DNA of 64,000 nucleotides from Fictibacillus arsenicus (GCF_001999465.1 NZ_MQMF01000001.1:124001-188000); one strand, 5' to 3'; positions 8,957 through 19,464 are shown, counted from the stretch's first letter. Notes: generated by a model from the letters alone, not told the origin. Translations and numbers: made by a program.

Positions 8957-10243
8957 TTAATCAATAAATTCAAATTCATATTTAAGGATTCGTACAACAT
9001 CACCATGTTCTGCACCACGATCTCGCAGTGCTTGGTCAACACCGAGCGTACGCATTTGACGCGCAAAGCGCTTAGTTGCTTCTTCTCTAGAGAAATCTGT
9101 CATCTTAAACAATTTCTCTATCTTCGGCCCATTAATAACAAATATTCCGGCAGGATCTCGAGTAATATAGAATCCTGCATCTTCTTTCTCGTGCTTATAA
9201 AGTACACGCTGCTGTTCAACCCCATCATCATGGATAAGAGGGAACTCAGGAGTAACTTCAAGAATATCTGCTGTTGTAAATAATACTTCACGAATTCCTT
9301 GGCGAGTAATGGCTGAAACAGGGAAAACTTTTACGTCGTCTCCTGCTTTTTCCTTAAACGCCTCTAGGTTTTCTTCCGCTCCAGGAATGTCCATCTTATT
9401 GGCAATCACAATCTGAGGACGTTCCATCAATCTCATGTTGTATTGATTAAGCTCTTCATTGATCTTCACAAAATCCTCATATGGGTCTCGTCCTTCCATA
9501 CCGGACATATCGATAACGTGAAGAATTACACGTGTTCTTTCGATATGGCGCAGGAACTGATGTCCAAGCCCTACACCTTCATGAGCACCTTCAATTAATC
9601 CCGGCAAATCAGCCATAACAAAGCTTCTGCCGTCCTCAACCGGTACAACTCCTAAATTAGGTGTGATTGTTGTAAAGTGATAAGCTGCAATTTTGGGTTT
9701 TGCTGCAGAAACGATAGATAAGAAAGTTGATTTCCCTACGCTCGGGAATCCAACAAGCCCAACGTCTGCTAAAACCTTTAATTCTAATGTCACTTCACGT
9801 TCTTCACCTGGTTCCCCATTTTCAGCAATTTCAGGTGCTGGGTTTGCAGGAGTCGCGAAACGAGTATTGCCTCGGCCGCCTCGCCCGCCTTTTGCGATAA
9901 TTGCTTGCTGCTTATGATGTACCAAGTCTGCAATCGTTTCTCCCGTATTCGCATCCGTTACAACTGTTCCAGGAGGAACCTTTACGATCATATCGTTAGC
10001 TTTTTTTCCATGCATGCCTTTAGACATTCCATGTTCGCCCCGTGGTGCCTTAAAATGGCGGTTGTAACGAAAATCCATCAGTGTACGAAGTCCTTCTTCT
10101 ACTTCAAAGATGACGTTCGCACCTTTTCCTCCATCACCACCGGCAGGACCGCCGTCTGGCACATATTTTTCGCGGCGGAATGCAACCATCCCGTTACCGC
10201 CGTCACCAGCTTTCAAATAAATTTTGACCTGATCGACAAACAT
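8957..10243 (-). CDS. obg: Obg GTPase (ribosome assembly, sporulation)
   Basis: Obg is an essential GTPase acting in 50S subunit maturation and needed for sporulation onset in Bacillus. The 428-aa protein has the glycine-rich Obg fold (about 1-158, with AGDGGNGMV and GGRGGRGN). The G domain follows, with G1 GFPSVGKST at 165-173, DLPGL and NKMD, and a C-terminal OCT domain (about 340-428). It follows spo0B by 18 bp, the usual Bacillus pairing, and is closed by a terminator. Confidence 0.97.
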   Translation of the reverse strand: MFVDQVKIYLKAGDGGNGMVAFRREKYVPDGGPAGGDGGKGANVIFEVEEGLRTLMDFRYNRHFKAPRGEHGMSKGMHGKKANDMIVKVPPGTVVTDANTGETIADLVHHKQQAIIAKGGRGGRGNTRFATPANPAPEIAENGEPGEEREVTLELKVLADVGLVGFPSVGKSTFLSIVSAAKPKIAAYHFTTITPNLGVVPVEDGRSFVMADLPGLIEGAHEGVGLGHQFLRHIERTRVILHVIDMSGMEGRDPYEDFVKINEELNQYNMRLMERPQIVIANKMDIPGAEENLEAFKEKAGDDVKVFPVSAITRQGIREVLFTTADILEVTPEFPLIHDDGVEQQRVLYKHEKEDAGFYITRDPAGIFVINGPKIEKLFKMTDFSREEATKRFARQMRTLGVDQALRDRGAEHGDVVRILKYEFEFID

Positions 10244-10261
10244 TTAATTCTCCTCCTTTCA

Positions 10262-10801
10262 TTAGGAAGTTAACTGAAATTCAAAATAACACTTATTCTC
10301 CTGAATATAGCTTTCGATGAGTGCCATGCTTTTATGTGTTGAAAAAATATTCTTCATTTTTTCGAGTGTATTCTCCTGATCGGAGAGATTACCCACAAAT
10401 GTATAACTAACATGAAGATCTTCAGGTTCAAATGTAACAGTAAGTGAGTATTCCTCATATCCCGAAATCGAATTGTTCAGCACAGCGCATAACTCATCCG
10501 TTGTATGTAACAATTCATCTTCAAATAAACTAAAATCTCCGCTTTCACCTTTAACTTTGCCATACAATTTTACCGGATGCTTCAGCCAATTATAGGTTAG
10601 TAAGTACTCTGATAAATTCGGGGTCTTCAGGTTAGAGATTCTGGATTCTTCCCGGGATAATTCAATAACTTCATTCATTATCTCTTTTGCCCGCTCCGTG
10701 CGGTCAAGAGACAGATTTGCTTTTATAAGCTGAAGCTGGTTTAGCCAGTCATGCCTGGCATGGCGCAAAAGATCGACAGTCGTCCATTTTTTTGGCATCA
10801 T
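10262..10801 (-). CDS. spo0B: Spo0B sporulation phosphotransferase
   Basis: Spo0B passes phosphate from Spo0F to Spo0A in the sporulation phosphorelay. The 179-aa protein has the phosphoacceptor helix LLRHARHDWLNQLQLI, with H17 matching His30 of B. subtilis Spo0B, and a degenerate ATPase-like C-terminal domain. GGAAG precedes an ATG-ATG pair, so the first or second may be used. It is the first gene of spo0B-obg. The C-terminal part is divergent, as usual in this family. Confidence 0.9.
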   Translation of the reverse strand: MMPKKWTTVDLLRHARHDWLNQLQLIKANLSLDRTERAKEIMNEVIELSREESRISNLKTPNLSEYLLTYNWLKHPVKLYGKVKGESGDFSLFEDELLHTTDELCAVLNNSISGYEEYSLTVTFEPEDLHVSYTFVGNLSDQENTLEKMKNIFSTHKSMALIESYIQENKCYFEFQLTS

Positions 10802-10914
10802 CGCACTTCCAGCCTTTCCTTTTAATATGGCTATACCTTACACCAACAAATTTAGCGCAGTACTCAAACTTTTGTAATTATAAAGAAAACTTGGCTTACT
10901 TTGCTATAGTGCAA

Positions 10915-10948
10915 AGAAAAAACCCTAACCAATCTGGTTAGAGTTTTT
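10915..10948 (-). terminator. rpmA terminator
   Basis: CTAACC (10925-10930) pairs with GGTTAG (10936-10941), extended by CTC/GGG, with T runs on both sides. It follows rpmA by about 10 bases and separates the ribosomal-protein operon from spo0B-obg. Confidence 0.85.
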
Positions 10949-10957
10949 ATCTCCCTC

Positions 10958-11248
10958 TTACGCTTCTTGCGCGATTGGGTAAACACTTACCTTTTTGCGG
11001 TCACGGCCATAACGCTCGAAACGAACGATTCCGTCAACCTTAGCAAATAGAGTGTCATCTCCGCCTTTACCAACGTTTGTACCAGGATAGATCTTAGTAC
11101 CGCGTTGACGGTAAAGAATTGAACCACCAGAAACGAATTGTCCATCAGCACGCTTAGCGCCTAAACGCTTAGACTGTGAATCACGACCATTCTTTGTGCT
11201 ACCTACCCCTTTTTTAGAGGCAAAGTATTGAAGGTTTAATTTAAGCAT
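10958..11248 (-). CDS. rpmA: 50S ribosomal protein L27
   Basis: L27 lies near the peptidyl transferase centre. ATG at 11248, preceded by GGAGGTG, gives 96 aa beginning [14 protein letters not shown]. This is the Firmicutes form with an N-terminal extension cut after the LQYFA segment by the protease Prp, encoded just upstream. Its start overlaps the prp stop by 8 bases. The frame is open to 11266 but the family start and ribosome site favour 11248. Confidence 0.96.
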   Translation of the reverse strand: MLKLNLQYFASKKGVGSTKNGRDSQSKRLGAKRADGQFVSGGSILYRQRGTKIYPGTNVGKGGDDTLFAKVDGIVRFERYGRDRKKVSVYPIAQEA

Positions 11249-11594
11249 TCGTTGCACCTCCTTCATGTTCAGTCAATTTTATATACTCACTGTATCCTTC
11301 TTCAATCGAAGCAAGAGATACAATCATGCCTTCCAAAAGCAATTGCGTTTTTTGATAGGTCGAATCATCAAGATTATTCGGTACTTTGCACTTTAGAAAC
11401 CCACCATCTTCATGAGTGGTCACTTCAGGCTCATAGCCGCAAAGTTTTTCAATAGCATTAATTGTACCGAACGACACGGCTGTTGCGGCTGCACAAACCA
11501 AATCTTGGCCATGTGGAGCAAAATCAGCGTGTCCATCCATCGTAAACGAAAGTATGTTTTGATTACTGTTTCTGAAAATAGAAACTGAAATCAT
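11241..11594 (-). CDS. prp: Prp, L27-processing cysteine protease (YsxB)
   Basis: This 117-aa protein matches YsxB/Prp, the cysteine protease that removes the N-terminal extension of L27. The catalytic pair is visible as H22 in [17 protein letters not shown] and C34. It sits between rplU and rpmA, the conserved Firmicutes arrangement, 5 bases after rplU and overlapping rpmA by 8. Confidence 0.93.
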   Translation of the reverse strand: MISVSIFRNSNQNILSFTMDGHADFAPHGQDLVCAAATAVSFGTINAIEKLCGYEPEVTTHEDGGFLKCKVPNNLDDSTYQKTQLLLEGMIVSLASIEEGYSEYIKLTEHEGGATNA

Positions 11595-11599
11595 GAGAA

Positions 11600-11908
11600 T
11601 TACCCGTTAATCTTGTCAATCACAACTTTTGTGTATGGTTGACGGTGTCCTTGCTTACGGCGATAGTTCTTCTTCGCCTTAAACTTGTAGACAACTACTT
11701 TCTCGCCACGGCCATGTTTCTCAACTTTTGCCGTAACTGTAGCACCTTCAACTAAAGGAGCTCCTACTTTCAAGCTGTCTCCACCGACCATCAATACATC
11801 TTCGAAAGTTACTGTTTCACCAGCTTCAACATCTAGTTTCTCAACATAGATTGCTTGACCTTCTTCAACTCGAACTTGCTTACCACCAGTTTGAATAATT
11901 GCGTACAT
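11600..11908 (-). CDS. rplU: 50S ribosomal protein L21
   Basis: The 102-aa product begins [18 protein letters not shown] and ends [19 protein letters not shown], the standard L21 pattern. ATG at 11908 is preferred over the adjacent TTG at 11911; GAGGAGGTG lies upstream. It is the first gene of rplU-prp-rpmA and is preceded by an L21 leader and its own promoter. Confidence 0.97.
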   Translation of the reverse strand: MYAIIQTGGKQVRVEEGQAIYVEKLDVEAGETVTFEDVLMVGGDSLKVGAPLVEGATVTAKVEKHGRGEKVVVYKFKAKKNYRRKQGHRQPYTKVVIDKING

Positions 11909-11911
11909 CAA

Positions 11912-12009
11912 CGTGCACCTCCTCTTATACTCAGACTCGCCATCCTAGGTGTATATAAAATACTTAAAACCTAGTCTGTGCGGTTGGAGCGGGTGCTCCA
12001 AACACTAAC
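11912..12009 (-). ncRNA. L21 leader RNA (autoregulatory 5' UTR)
   Basis: The roughly 100-nt untranslated region before rplU contains a GGAGC-ACCC-GCTCC hairpin near its 5' end. The CAGACTAGGT strand pairs with ACCTAG...GAGTCTG farther down. This fits the L21 leader family described in Firmicutes, which is thought to bind ribosomal protein for feedback. The identification rests on position and pairing, not on a covariance search. Confidence 0.75.
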
Positions 12010-12015
12010 GAAAAA

Positions 12016-12045
12016 AGTTTACCATGTTTGGGACTGCTGTGTCAA
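12016..12045 (-). promoter_or_regulatory. Sigma-A promoter of rplU-prp-rpmA
   Basis: On the minus strand TTGACA (12040-12045) and TAAACT (12016-12021) are separated by 18 bases, with a TG one base before the -10. The -35 overlaps the stop codon of the upstream RNase gene. The predicted start is near 12009, just before the L21 leader. Confidence 0.8.
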
Positions 12046-13508
12046 TCTGAAAATCGCTTTTTTAAATCATTCACAGCGCCTGTCTGCCTAACAATTATTT
12101 CACGATTTAACGAACCAGGAGTGACAAATAACAAACTTCCGTATCTTTTCTCAATATAAGAGAGCTTATCCGGATGATTTTGGAGCCACTCAGCAAAATA
12201 TGACGGAACTTCTAGCCAAATTGCTTCATTATCCTGATACTCATATTCCATAGCTATTCTTTCAAGCTCATAATAAAAAGTTTCCGGCCGCAGCTGGTGA
12301 CTATCCATAATATCACTTCTTGATTTTTCGGTAAGCGTTTCTAATAACGATGGCCGCTCTTTTTTCCTGGTGAGTTCAAAAAGCCCCATTTTTGTAAAGC
12401 CGTACAAACTAATTGTTGAAGAATCTTTTTTGATTTCTTCCTTTAACAAAGTGAAGACCATGTCTTTGTCTGAATTAGATTGCATAGTAATAAAGTCAAT
12501 CACGATCATTCCCGCTAAATTGCGCAGCCGCAGCTGCTTCATAATTTCTTTAGCAGCTAGAACATTTGTCTCTGCCACAGTTTTTGACCGATCTTTTTTT
12601 CCGGTGAATTTTCCAGTATTCACATCAATAACTGTTAAAGCTTCTGTAACATTGAAATACAGTGAAGCACCATTTTTCAGCCAAATATGAGGCAGCAAAC
12701 TTTTTTGAATTTCTACATCAATACCATACTTTTTAAAAATTGGTTCTTTTCCGGTATATAGCTTAACTTCAAAAGGTGTACGATAAGTAGCTGCATACTC
12801 TTTAATGCGGAAATATGTATCATGATCATCTACAACGATCTCTTCCACATTTGAATTAAGCCATCTTTCTAAGAAAGTATAATAAAATGGCGGATGGATA
12901 ATTAAGCTTGGTGCTTTTATCCCCTCAGCCATTTTAACGGCTTCTGAAAATTGTTTCTTTAAGCTTTTTAATTCCAAATTCATTTCTTTTTCAGGAAAGG
13001 TTTCGCAGCCGGTACGGATAATCATTCCTTCTGTTTCATTAATTTGTTCCGAGCCCCAGTTTAATAAAGTCTCTCGCTCAGTTTCTTTTATTTTTTTTGA
13101 AACTCCGACATGCGGAGTGTAAGGGAAATATACGAGGAGATGTCCTGTAAAAGATAATAGAGCAGTAAGTTTTGCCCCTTTATGGCCGCTTTCTTCTTTT
13201 GCAATCTGAACGAGGACAGATTCGCCTTCTTTGATCAGGCTGGAAATTGATATTTTCTTCTTATCTTCATTAGATAACATCTGAAAAGCTGGCAGGTCAT
13301 CTCTATGCAGAAATCCGTTCTTTGCCGTTCCGATATCTACAAAGACAGCCTGCATGCCTGGAAGCACTTTTTGAACTCTTCCTTTATAAATACTGCCTGT
13401 TGAAGGCTTTTCATCTGGTCTATGATAGCCGCATTCTACAAGCTTTCCGTTTTGAAGCAGCGCCGTTCTTTTTTCCAGACCAGCCGCATTGATTACTACC
13501 TGTTGCAT
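12042..13508 (-). CDS. rng: Ribonuclease E/G family protein
   Basis: The 488-aa product matches the RNase E/G catalytic core. An S1-like domain (about 37-120, GRVQKVLPGMQAVFVDIG) is followed by the DNase I-like active-site region with D295 (VIDVNTG) and D338 (VIDFI), equivalent to D303/D346 of E. coli RNase E. The zinc-link CPxC motif that normally follows RPSLLE is absent: here the text reads RPSLLETLTEKSRSD. B. subtilis lacks RNase E/G, but other Bacillaceae carry one near spoIVFB. It follows spoIVFB by 41 bp and is probably cotranscribed with it. Family membership is sure; activity without the zinc link is inferred from intact aspartates. Confidence 0.9.
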   Translation of the reverse strand: MQQVVINAAGLEKRTALLQNGKLVECGYHRPDEKPSTGSIYKGRVQKVLPGMQAVFVDIGTAKNGFLHRDDLPAFQMLSNEDKKKISISSLIKEGESVLVQIAKEESGHKGAKLTALLSFTGHLLVYFPYTPHVGVSKKIKETERETLLNWGSEQINETEGMIIRTGCETFPEKEMNLELKSLKKQFSEAVKMAEGIKAPSLIIHPPFYYTFLERWLNSNVEEIVVDDHDTYFRIKEYAATYRTPFEVKLYTGKEPIFKKYGIDVEIQKSLLPHIWLKNGASLYFNVTEALTVIDVNTGKFTGKKDRSKTVAETNVLAAKEIMKQLRLRNLAGMIVIDFITMQSNSDKDMVFTLLKEEIKKDSSTISLYGFTKMGLFELTRKKERPSLLETLTEKSRSDIMDSHQLRPETFYYELERIAMEYEYQDNEAIWLEVPSYFAEWLQNHPDKLSYIEKRYGSLLFVTPGSLNREIIVRQTGAVNDLKKRFSD

Positions 13509-13549
13509 ATTTATAACCCATCTCCCTGTCCATGGTTCGTTTCTCTATT

Positions 13550-14401
13550 TTAACGAAAAACCTGGCCAATTGCACATTCAGGAGAATGTTTATGAAAATA
13601 CGCTTCTAATAGTTCTTTTTCTTCTACAGTTATCGGATTGTGATCTTTGACAACTATGGAGTGTGATATTCCTTTAATTAATCGGCTAGCGACTTTGGAT
13701 ATTGGCATTGTTGGGGGTACGATAAGTGTACGAGTTTGCTTTGAGGGATTCTGCTGCAATTTGCTTAATAAAAAACGTATAAACACATAATGTCTTCTTT
13801 TCCATTCTAAAAAATGAGCAACTAATAAAAAGGCACAAATCACCCAAAGGTTTAAATGGTTTGGCTGCAGATAAAGCTGCCAAGCTCCCCCAGCTATTAA
13901 AAGGGATGCTGACCAGAGCAGAAATTGACGCTGCGCAAACTTAAAAGGCATCCACTTCGTAAATAACGCAAAAGCTATCTTTCCGCCATCTAATGGCCAG
14001 ATAGGCAATAAGTTAAATGTGAATAAAGTAAAATTCAAAAGCAGGAACCAAGTAAAATCGTCTGGAGATATGATGCCCATACTGTTAAGAATCAAAGCCA
14101 ATCCTGTCATCCATACATGCTGCAGCGGACCAAGCACAGCTACCCAGATCTCTTCATGAAAGGGCCGTGTACCATGTTCTTCTACAACGGCGGCCCCGCC
14201 AAAAGGAAGCAGATCAATTCTAGAAATTCTCCATTTAAAAAGATGGGCCCCGGCGAAATGACCCATCTCATGTATAAGTACAACGAAAAACCATACGATT
14301 ATCTCCCTAAAATGTCCTGTAAAAACAGCACCGAAAATAACAATCCAGAATGCAGGATTAACCTTTATTTTTCGGATAAATTGTACAATCAGGTTAATCA
14401 A
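13550..14401 (-). CDS. spoIVFB: SpoIVFB, intramembrane metalloprotease for pro-sigma-K
   Basis: SpoIVFB is the site-2-type protease that cleaves pro-sigma-K in the membrane around the forespore. The motif HEMGH (H44, E45, H48) and the third ligand region WPLDGG (D138) are present among several hydrophobic segments. A C-terminal CBS-like part (about 195-283) follows. The best start is TTG at 14401: AAGGTGA lies 6 bases upstream, whereas the TTG at 14407 is too close. That gives 283 aa and an 8-base overlap with spoIVFA, as in the known spoIVF operon. Confidence 0.93.
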   Translation of the reverse strand: MINLIVQFIRKIKVNPAFWIVIFGAVFTGHFREIIVWFFVVLIHEMGHFAGAHLFKWRISRIDLLPFGGAAVVEEHGTRPFHEEIWVAVLGPLQHVWMTGLALILNSMGIISPDDFTWFLLLNFTLFTFNLLPIWPLDGGKIAFALFTKWMPFKFAQRQFLLWSASLLIAGGAWQLYLQPNHLNLWVICAFLLVAHFLEWKRRHYVFIRFLLSKLQQNPSKQTRTLIVPPTMPISKVASRLIKGISHSIVVKDHNPITVEEKELLEAYFHKHSPECAIGQVFR

Positions 14402-15119
14402 TATCAATCACCTTGCTTGGATCAATAAAGCTTTTGTCTTTTTTTATTGCGAAATAAAATTTTCCTGTTTTACCGCCGTCATTTTCTGATACTTTCCCTA
14501 GCTTTGTTCCGCTTTCAACATAGTTATAGAGTTTAATGGATTTATCGATTTCCTTCAAATCACCATACCAGGATTCTTGTTCATCAGAATGCTGTATGAT
14601 AACCGTATATCCGAGATCTTCTTTTTTGCCCGCGAAAACGATATATCCGTCTTTTGCAGTTTCTACTGCCTCTTCTTTGCTGCCTGTCTCTATCCATATT
14701 CCTTTGCCATTAGAACTGAATGATTCATATACTTTTCCATCAGCTGGAACAGCGTATACCTCACTGGCTTGTTCTGGTTCATTTTTAATTAATTTATCTT
14801 TCGGGAGCAAAGCAAGTGGTTTACCAAATTGATTTTCATACCAGTCTTTTGCTGCTGCAAAATGGAATTCATCTTCATATACATGCTTTATGAAATTTTG
14901 AGCTTTAGCCGTCTGTTCTCCATTATTTTTAAAGATAATGCCAACGATCAAGAATAAAATAATAGAAAACATCACTTGCATTAATAGGGCATGACGGTTA
15001 AATAGAGGATGATTTTTCTCCGAGTCATCTCTGCTAATAGACACATTTTTTTCTTTTGATGTTCCTTTTCGGGATAAATTTCCATACTTTTTACGGATTT
15101 CATCTGCTCTATTTTTCAT
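14394..15119 (-). CDS. spoIVFA: SpoIVFA, regulator/stabiliser of SpoIVFB
   Basis: SpoIVFA tethers and inhibits SpoIVFB until the forespore signal arrives. The 241-aa protein has a charged N-terminus, one membrane segment at about 45-63 (LLMQVMFSIILFLIVGIIF) and a C-terminal degenerate M23/LytM domain (VIIQHSDEQESWYGDLKEI). The domain lacks a clear full set of zinc ligands, as expected for this family. GGAGGAACGGTT precedes the ATG. Confidence 0.9.
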   Translation of the reverse strand: MKNRADEIRKKYGNLSRKGTSKEKNVSISRDDSEKNHPLFNRHALLMQVMFSIILFLIVGIIFKNNGEQTAKAQNFIKHVYEDEFHFAAAKDWYENQFGKPLALLPKDKLIKNEPEQASEVYAVPADGKVYESFSSNGKGIWIETGSKEEAVETAKDGYIVFAGKKEDLGYTVIIQHSDEQESWYGDLKEIDKSIKLYNYVESGTKLGKVSENDGGKTGKFYFAIKKDKSFIDPSKVIDID

Positions 15120-15379
15120 AACCGTTCCTCCATTTTTTTCTCATATATATGTAATCCTATGACTTGTCCGCTGAAGTTATGAGTAAAATGAGATTCTGTA
15201 TGAGCGATTATTAGGAAAAATGAATACAGACCGAACAAAAATGCAGCTAACCGTACAAAAAAGCAGATCGACCAAACATTTTTTCCTATTAAAGGAACAA
15301 AAAAACACTTTTATAAAAAATGTCAGTCTAAAACGACACACCACCCATAAAACTTTCTGTCTCCTTATAGAAATAAAAA
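15120..15379. other. Intergenic region before spoIVFA with A-rich ~21-nt phrases
   Basis: About 260 bases without a gene. On the plus strand at about 15228-15285 related phrases recur at about 21-nt spacing, such as ACCGaACAAAAAtGCAG and ACCGtACAAAAAAGCAG. The minus strand just upstream of spoIVFA holds CATATATAT, which could belong to a sigma-E promoter, but no convincing -35 was found. Confidence 0.4.
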
Positions 15380-15402
15380 AGCACTGGCCTGAGCCAATGC
15401 TT
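15380..15402 (-). terminator. minD terminator
   Basis: AGCACTGGC and GCCAATGCT pair (one mismatch) around a CTGA loop, followed on the minus strand by a T-rich tail. The hairpin begins at the minD stop and closes the mreBCD-minCD operon. Confidence 0.88.
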
Positions 15403-16196
15403 TATTTCATTCCTAATAGTGTTTTAATCTTGCCAAAGAATCCTTTTTCTTCTTCTAAAGACAGAAGAGGAACTGATTCTCCTAAAATTCTTCTAGCAAT
15501 ATTTCTATAGGCGATTGATGCTTTAGAATCCGGCTGCATTGCTACCGGTTCGCCTTTATTTGCTGCTTTAATTACGTTTTCGTCATCAATAACTACACCT
15601 AAAAGTTCAATGGATAGTACTGATACGATTTCGTCCACATCGAGCATATCACCGCTCTTTGCCAGGTGATTACGCAGTCTGTTTACGATTAGTTTTGGTG
15701 CTTCTACTTCTTCTTGTTCAAGCAAACCAATAATACGGTCAGCATCGCGAACAGATGAAATTTCTGGATTTGTTACAACAATCGATTTATCTGCCCCTGC
15801 TACAGCATTCTTAAAACCTTGTTCAATGCCTGCTGGACAATCAATAATCACATAATCATAATCTTGTTTTAGCTCCTGCACAATTTTCTTAACTTGTTCA
15901 GGCTGAATAGAAGACTTATCTTTTGTTTGCGCTGCTGGCAGCAGATACAAACATTCAAAGCGTTTATCTTTAATCAAGGCTTGATTAAGTTTGCAGCGTT
16001 CTTCTGCAACATCTACCAGATCATAAATGATCCTGTTCTCAAGTCCCATTAAAACATCAAGGTTACGCAATCCAATATCGGTATCTACGAGACATACTTT
16101 TTTCCCAGAAAGAGCTAGAGCAGTCCCTATATTGGCAGAAGTCGTCGTTTTCCCGACCCCACCTTTCCCAGACGTAATGACAATCGCTTCTCCCAT
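15402..16196 (-). CDS. minD: MinD, septum-site ATPase
   Basis: MinD is a membrane-bound ParA/MinD ATPase that recruits MinC to cell poles and prevents polar division. The deviant Walker A GKGGVGKTT covers residues 10-18 with K11 and K16. Switch II-like DCPAGIEQGF follows, and an amphipathic membrane-targeting helix FFGKIKTLLGMK ends the 264-aa protein. It follows minC by 15 bp in the usual mre-min operon. Confidence 0.96.
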   Translation of the reverse strand: MGEAIVITSGKGGVGKTTTSANIGTALALSGKKVCLVDTDIGLRNLDVLMGLENRIIYDLVDVAEERCKLNQALIKDKRFECLYLLPAAQTKDKSSIQPEQVKKIVQELKQDYDYVIIDCPAGIEQGFKNAVAGADKSIVVTNPEISSVRDADRIIGLLEQEEVEAPKLIVNRLRNHLAKSGDMLDVDEIVSVLSIELLGVVIDDENVIKAANKGEPVAMQPDSKASIAYRNIARRILGESVPLLSLEEEKGFFGKIKTLLGMK

Positions 16197-16211
16197 GCTT
16201 CATTCCCCTTT

Positions 16212-16895
16212 CTATACCAAGCTGTTCAACGTCGGTCTAAGTCGGTGAACAGCACTGATCCGATCAATACGAATCTGTTGTTCTTCTTTGGATATGTAAG
16301 CAAACTCCATCTCATTTCCCAAATCTGGATACGAGTCTGGTGCTCTATTAATATGATGTGCAATCCTTAACTGAGAAGGTTTCATAACAGAAGCAGCAAT
16401 GATTGCTTCTTCATTCCCTTTACTTCCGCTATGAGCGATTCCTTTCAATGCTCCGAGAATATAAATGTTACCAGTAGCGATAACAGTTCCACCCGGGTTC
16501 ACATCGCCTACCAGGAGCAGGTCGCCTTGAATATCTAAAACCTGTCCAGATCTAACAATCTTTGAAACGGTTACAACCTGAGCATCTTTTCTCAGTTCCT
16601 CAGCTTCTGTCTTGGTGATCACATCTGATTCAATATGTTCTAAGACCAGATTCTCTTTTTGTTTTAAAACTTCCCGCAATTTCTCTTCTTGTTCAGCAGT
16701 AACATATCTCTTTCCTGCCTTCACCTTAACAGAAATAACTGGACCATTAAGCAGCTGTCCACTGTTTGCAGTTAATTTATCATAGAGTTCCTCAATAATC
16801 TTTTCGAAGGAACATTTATCATCCAATAACAAAATGAGGCCGTCTTTTGTACCTTTAATTGTTACGTTGTGCTGCAGTTTCTGTACCATTGGCAT
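16212..16895 (-). CDS. minC: MinC, septum-site inhibitor
   Basis: MinC blocks FtsZ ring assembly at the poles. The 227-aa protein has an N-terminal FtsZ-inhibiting domain (YVT-like start HNVTIKGTKDGLILLLDD). The C-terminal beta-helix contains VSKIVRSGQVLDIQGDLLLVGDVNPGG and GIAHSG and binds MinD. GAGGTG precedes ATG at 16895; an in-frame ATG at 16889 is an alternative. It lies between mreD and minD. Confidence 0.94.
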   Translation of the reverse strand: MPMVQKLQHNVTIKGTKDGLILLLDDKCSFEKIIEELYDKLTANSGQLLNGPVISVKVKAGKRYVTAEQEEKLREVLKQKENLVLEHIESDVITKTEAEELRKDAQVVTVSKIVRSGQVLDIQGDLLLVGDVNPGGTVIATGNIYILGALKGIAHSGSKGNEEAIIAASVMKPSQLRIAHHINRAPDSYPDLGNEMEFAYISKEEQQIRIDRISAVHRLRPTLNSLV

Positions 16896-16952
16896 TGTTC
16901 ACCTCAACGTACTAACATTCGACAGCTAGGTCTAAATTCCTCTTTGCTGCTG

Positions 16953-17474
16953 TTAGTTTTCTTTTAGAGTATCCTTCAGCAGGTTTAGTTGCTTTACATA
17001 TGGATAATAAATGAGTATCGCAAAGAAACCGTTTAAGATGAGGGTAGGCAATAATCTTTTATACAGAAACATATCTATCATTTGATTGCTGATCCCGATA
17101 AGACTGTTTAAGCCATAGACAAAAAACTCCAGGATAGAAACACCCACAATGGAAAGAAGGAGTGTAACAATAAGATTTCCGAAAAGATATCTTGAAAAGA
17201 CTGATGTTATATAGGCAGTTGCAGCCATCGAAAATAAGTACACGCCGATAATATCCGTATAAAGCAAATCAGTAAGAAGTCCAAATCCTAATCCATAGAC
17301 CAGTCCATATGTTGAATTTAAATACATGGCGATAAATAAAATCATTACCATTGAAAACCGAGGAATAAATTGCCATTCCATATTATTCTCCTGCGGCAAT
17401 AGAGCTTGCATCAAGGAACTTTCACTAATAAATGCTAAATAGATAAGAAAAGGAAGAAAGATTTTTTTCATCAT
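16953..17474 (-). CDS. mreD: MreD, rod-shape membrane protein
   Basis: The 173-aa protein is hydrophobic throughout, with five or more predicted membrane segments and the family-typical GLVYGLGFGLLTDLLYTDIIGVYLF stretch near residues 57-80 (given as two adjacent parts: GLVYGLGFGLLTD and LLYTDIIGVYLF). MreD works with MreBC and penicillin-binding proteins in sidewall synthesis. It overlaps the mreC stop by 4 bases and has an ATG-ATG start after AAGGAGG. Confidence 0.92.
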   Translation of the reverse strand: MMKKIFLPFLIYLAFISESSLMQALLPQENNMEWQFIPRFSMVMILFIAMYLNSTYGLVYGLGFGLLTDLLYTDIIGVYLFSMAATAYITSVFSRYLFGNLIVTLLLSIVGVSILEFFVYGLNSLIGISNQMIDMFLYKRLLPTLILNGFFAILIYYPYVKQLNLLKDTLKEN

Positions 17475-18343
17475 TCTTCCTCCTTTTCTTTTAAACTTTC
17501 ATCTACTGCCGGCATCTCTCTTTCGAGAACCATCACATGATCCAAATCATACAAATCAGCAGAAGGCTTCAAATAAGCAGTTTGAGTTAAACCAACTTCA
17601 TCTGGTTCAATATCAATAACTTCACCGATTAGAAGGTTAGGAGGAAAAACATCTCCGAGTCCTGAAGTAATAACTTTTTGACCTTTTTTAATCTTTGCAT
17701 CTACTGGGATTTTTTTAAACAGCAAAGCCTGGCGTTTCGGATCGTATCCTTCAATCGTTCCAAAAATATTTCTTTCTCCCTGAACAATTGCAGAAAAACG
17801 ATTTGTCCGATCATTATCACTTATAAGCTGAACAGTGGATTGGAACAGAGAAACATTCGTCACTTTACCTATAAAACCTTGGGGTGAAATTACGGCCATC
17901 TTTGGCTTGATCCCGTCTTTTTCCCCTTTGTTGATATAAATAAATTGATTCCATTGATCAGGAGATCTGCCGATTACTGTTGCTTCCCGCACTTTGAAGT
18001 CTGTTAGATCTTCTTCTTTATCAAGCTGCGCTTTTAACGTTTGATTTGTTTTCTTAACTTCCTCGTACTGTACATATAACTTTGCGTACTCATCTAACCT
18101 TGCTTTTAACATTTGATTTTCTTTGTAAAGCTGTTTCATTTCAGCTAAATTCTCAAAGAAACCCGCTATTGTATTAGCGGGTTTATAGAAAATCGTTTGT
18201 GCTAGTCCTGCAGAATCTTTTAAAAACTGTTCAGGTAAGGTTAGGCTTTCCCTTTTTTTCATCGAAAAACCAATCAAAGCTACTAGAATAATAATACTGA
18301 CTAGCAGAATGATAAGCCGTTTATTCGAAAAAAAATGTGGCAT
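17471..18343 (-). CDS. mreC: MreC, rod-shape determining protein
   Basis: The 290-aa protein has an N-terminal signal anchor (RLIILLVSIIILVALIGFSM), a coiled coil at about 65-110 and the beta-domain region with VIGRSPDQWNQFIYINKGEKDG and ISPQGFIGKVTNVS. It links the cytoplasmic MreB filaments to cell-wall enzymes outside. It starts 14 bases after mreB and overlaps mreD. Confidence 0.94.
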   Translation of the reverse strand: MPHFFSNKRLIILLVSIIILVALIGFSMKKRESLTLPEQFLKDSAGLAQTIFYKPANTIAGFFENLAEMKQLYKENQMLKARLDEYAKLYVQYEEVKKTNQTLKAQLDKEEDLTDFKVREATVIGRSPDQWNQFIYINKGEKDGIKPKMAVISPQGFIGKVTNVSLFQSTVQLISDNDRTNRFSAIVQGERNIFGTIEGYDPKRQALLFKKIPVDAKIKKGQKVITSGLGDVFPPNLLIGEVIDIEPDEVGLTQTAYLKPSADLYDLDHVMVLEREMPAVDESLKEKEEE

Positions 18344-18357
18344 GAAAATACACCTAC

Positions 18358-19394
<1,037 letters not shown>

Positions 19395-19434
19395 TTATGT
19401 AAACTCCTTTCATCAAGCAAAACTCATACGTTTG

Positions 19435-19464
19435 ATTATACGCTATAAAAGAATCAAAAGACAA
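19435..19464 (-). promoter_or_regulatory. Promoter of the mreBCD-minCD operon
   Basis: On the minus strand TTGTCT (19459-19464) and a perfect TATAAT (19435-19440) are spaced by 18 bases. They lie immediately downstream of radC and about 40 bases before the mreB start codon with its AAAGGAG site. Confidence 0.72.
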
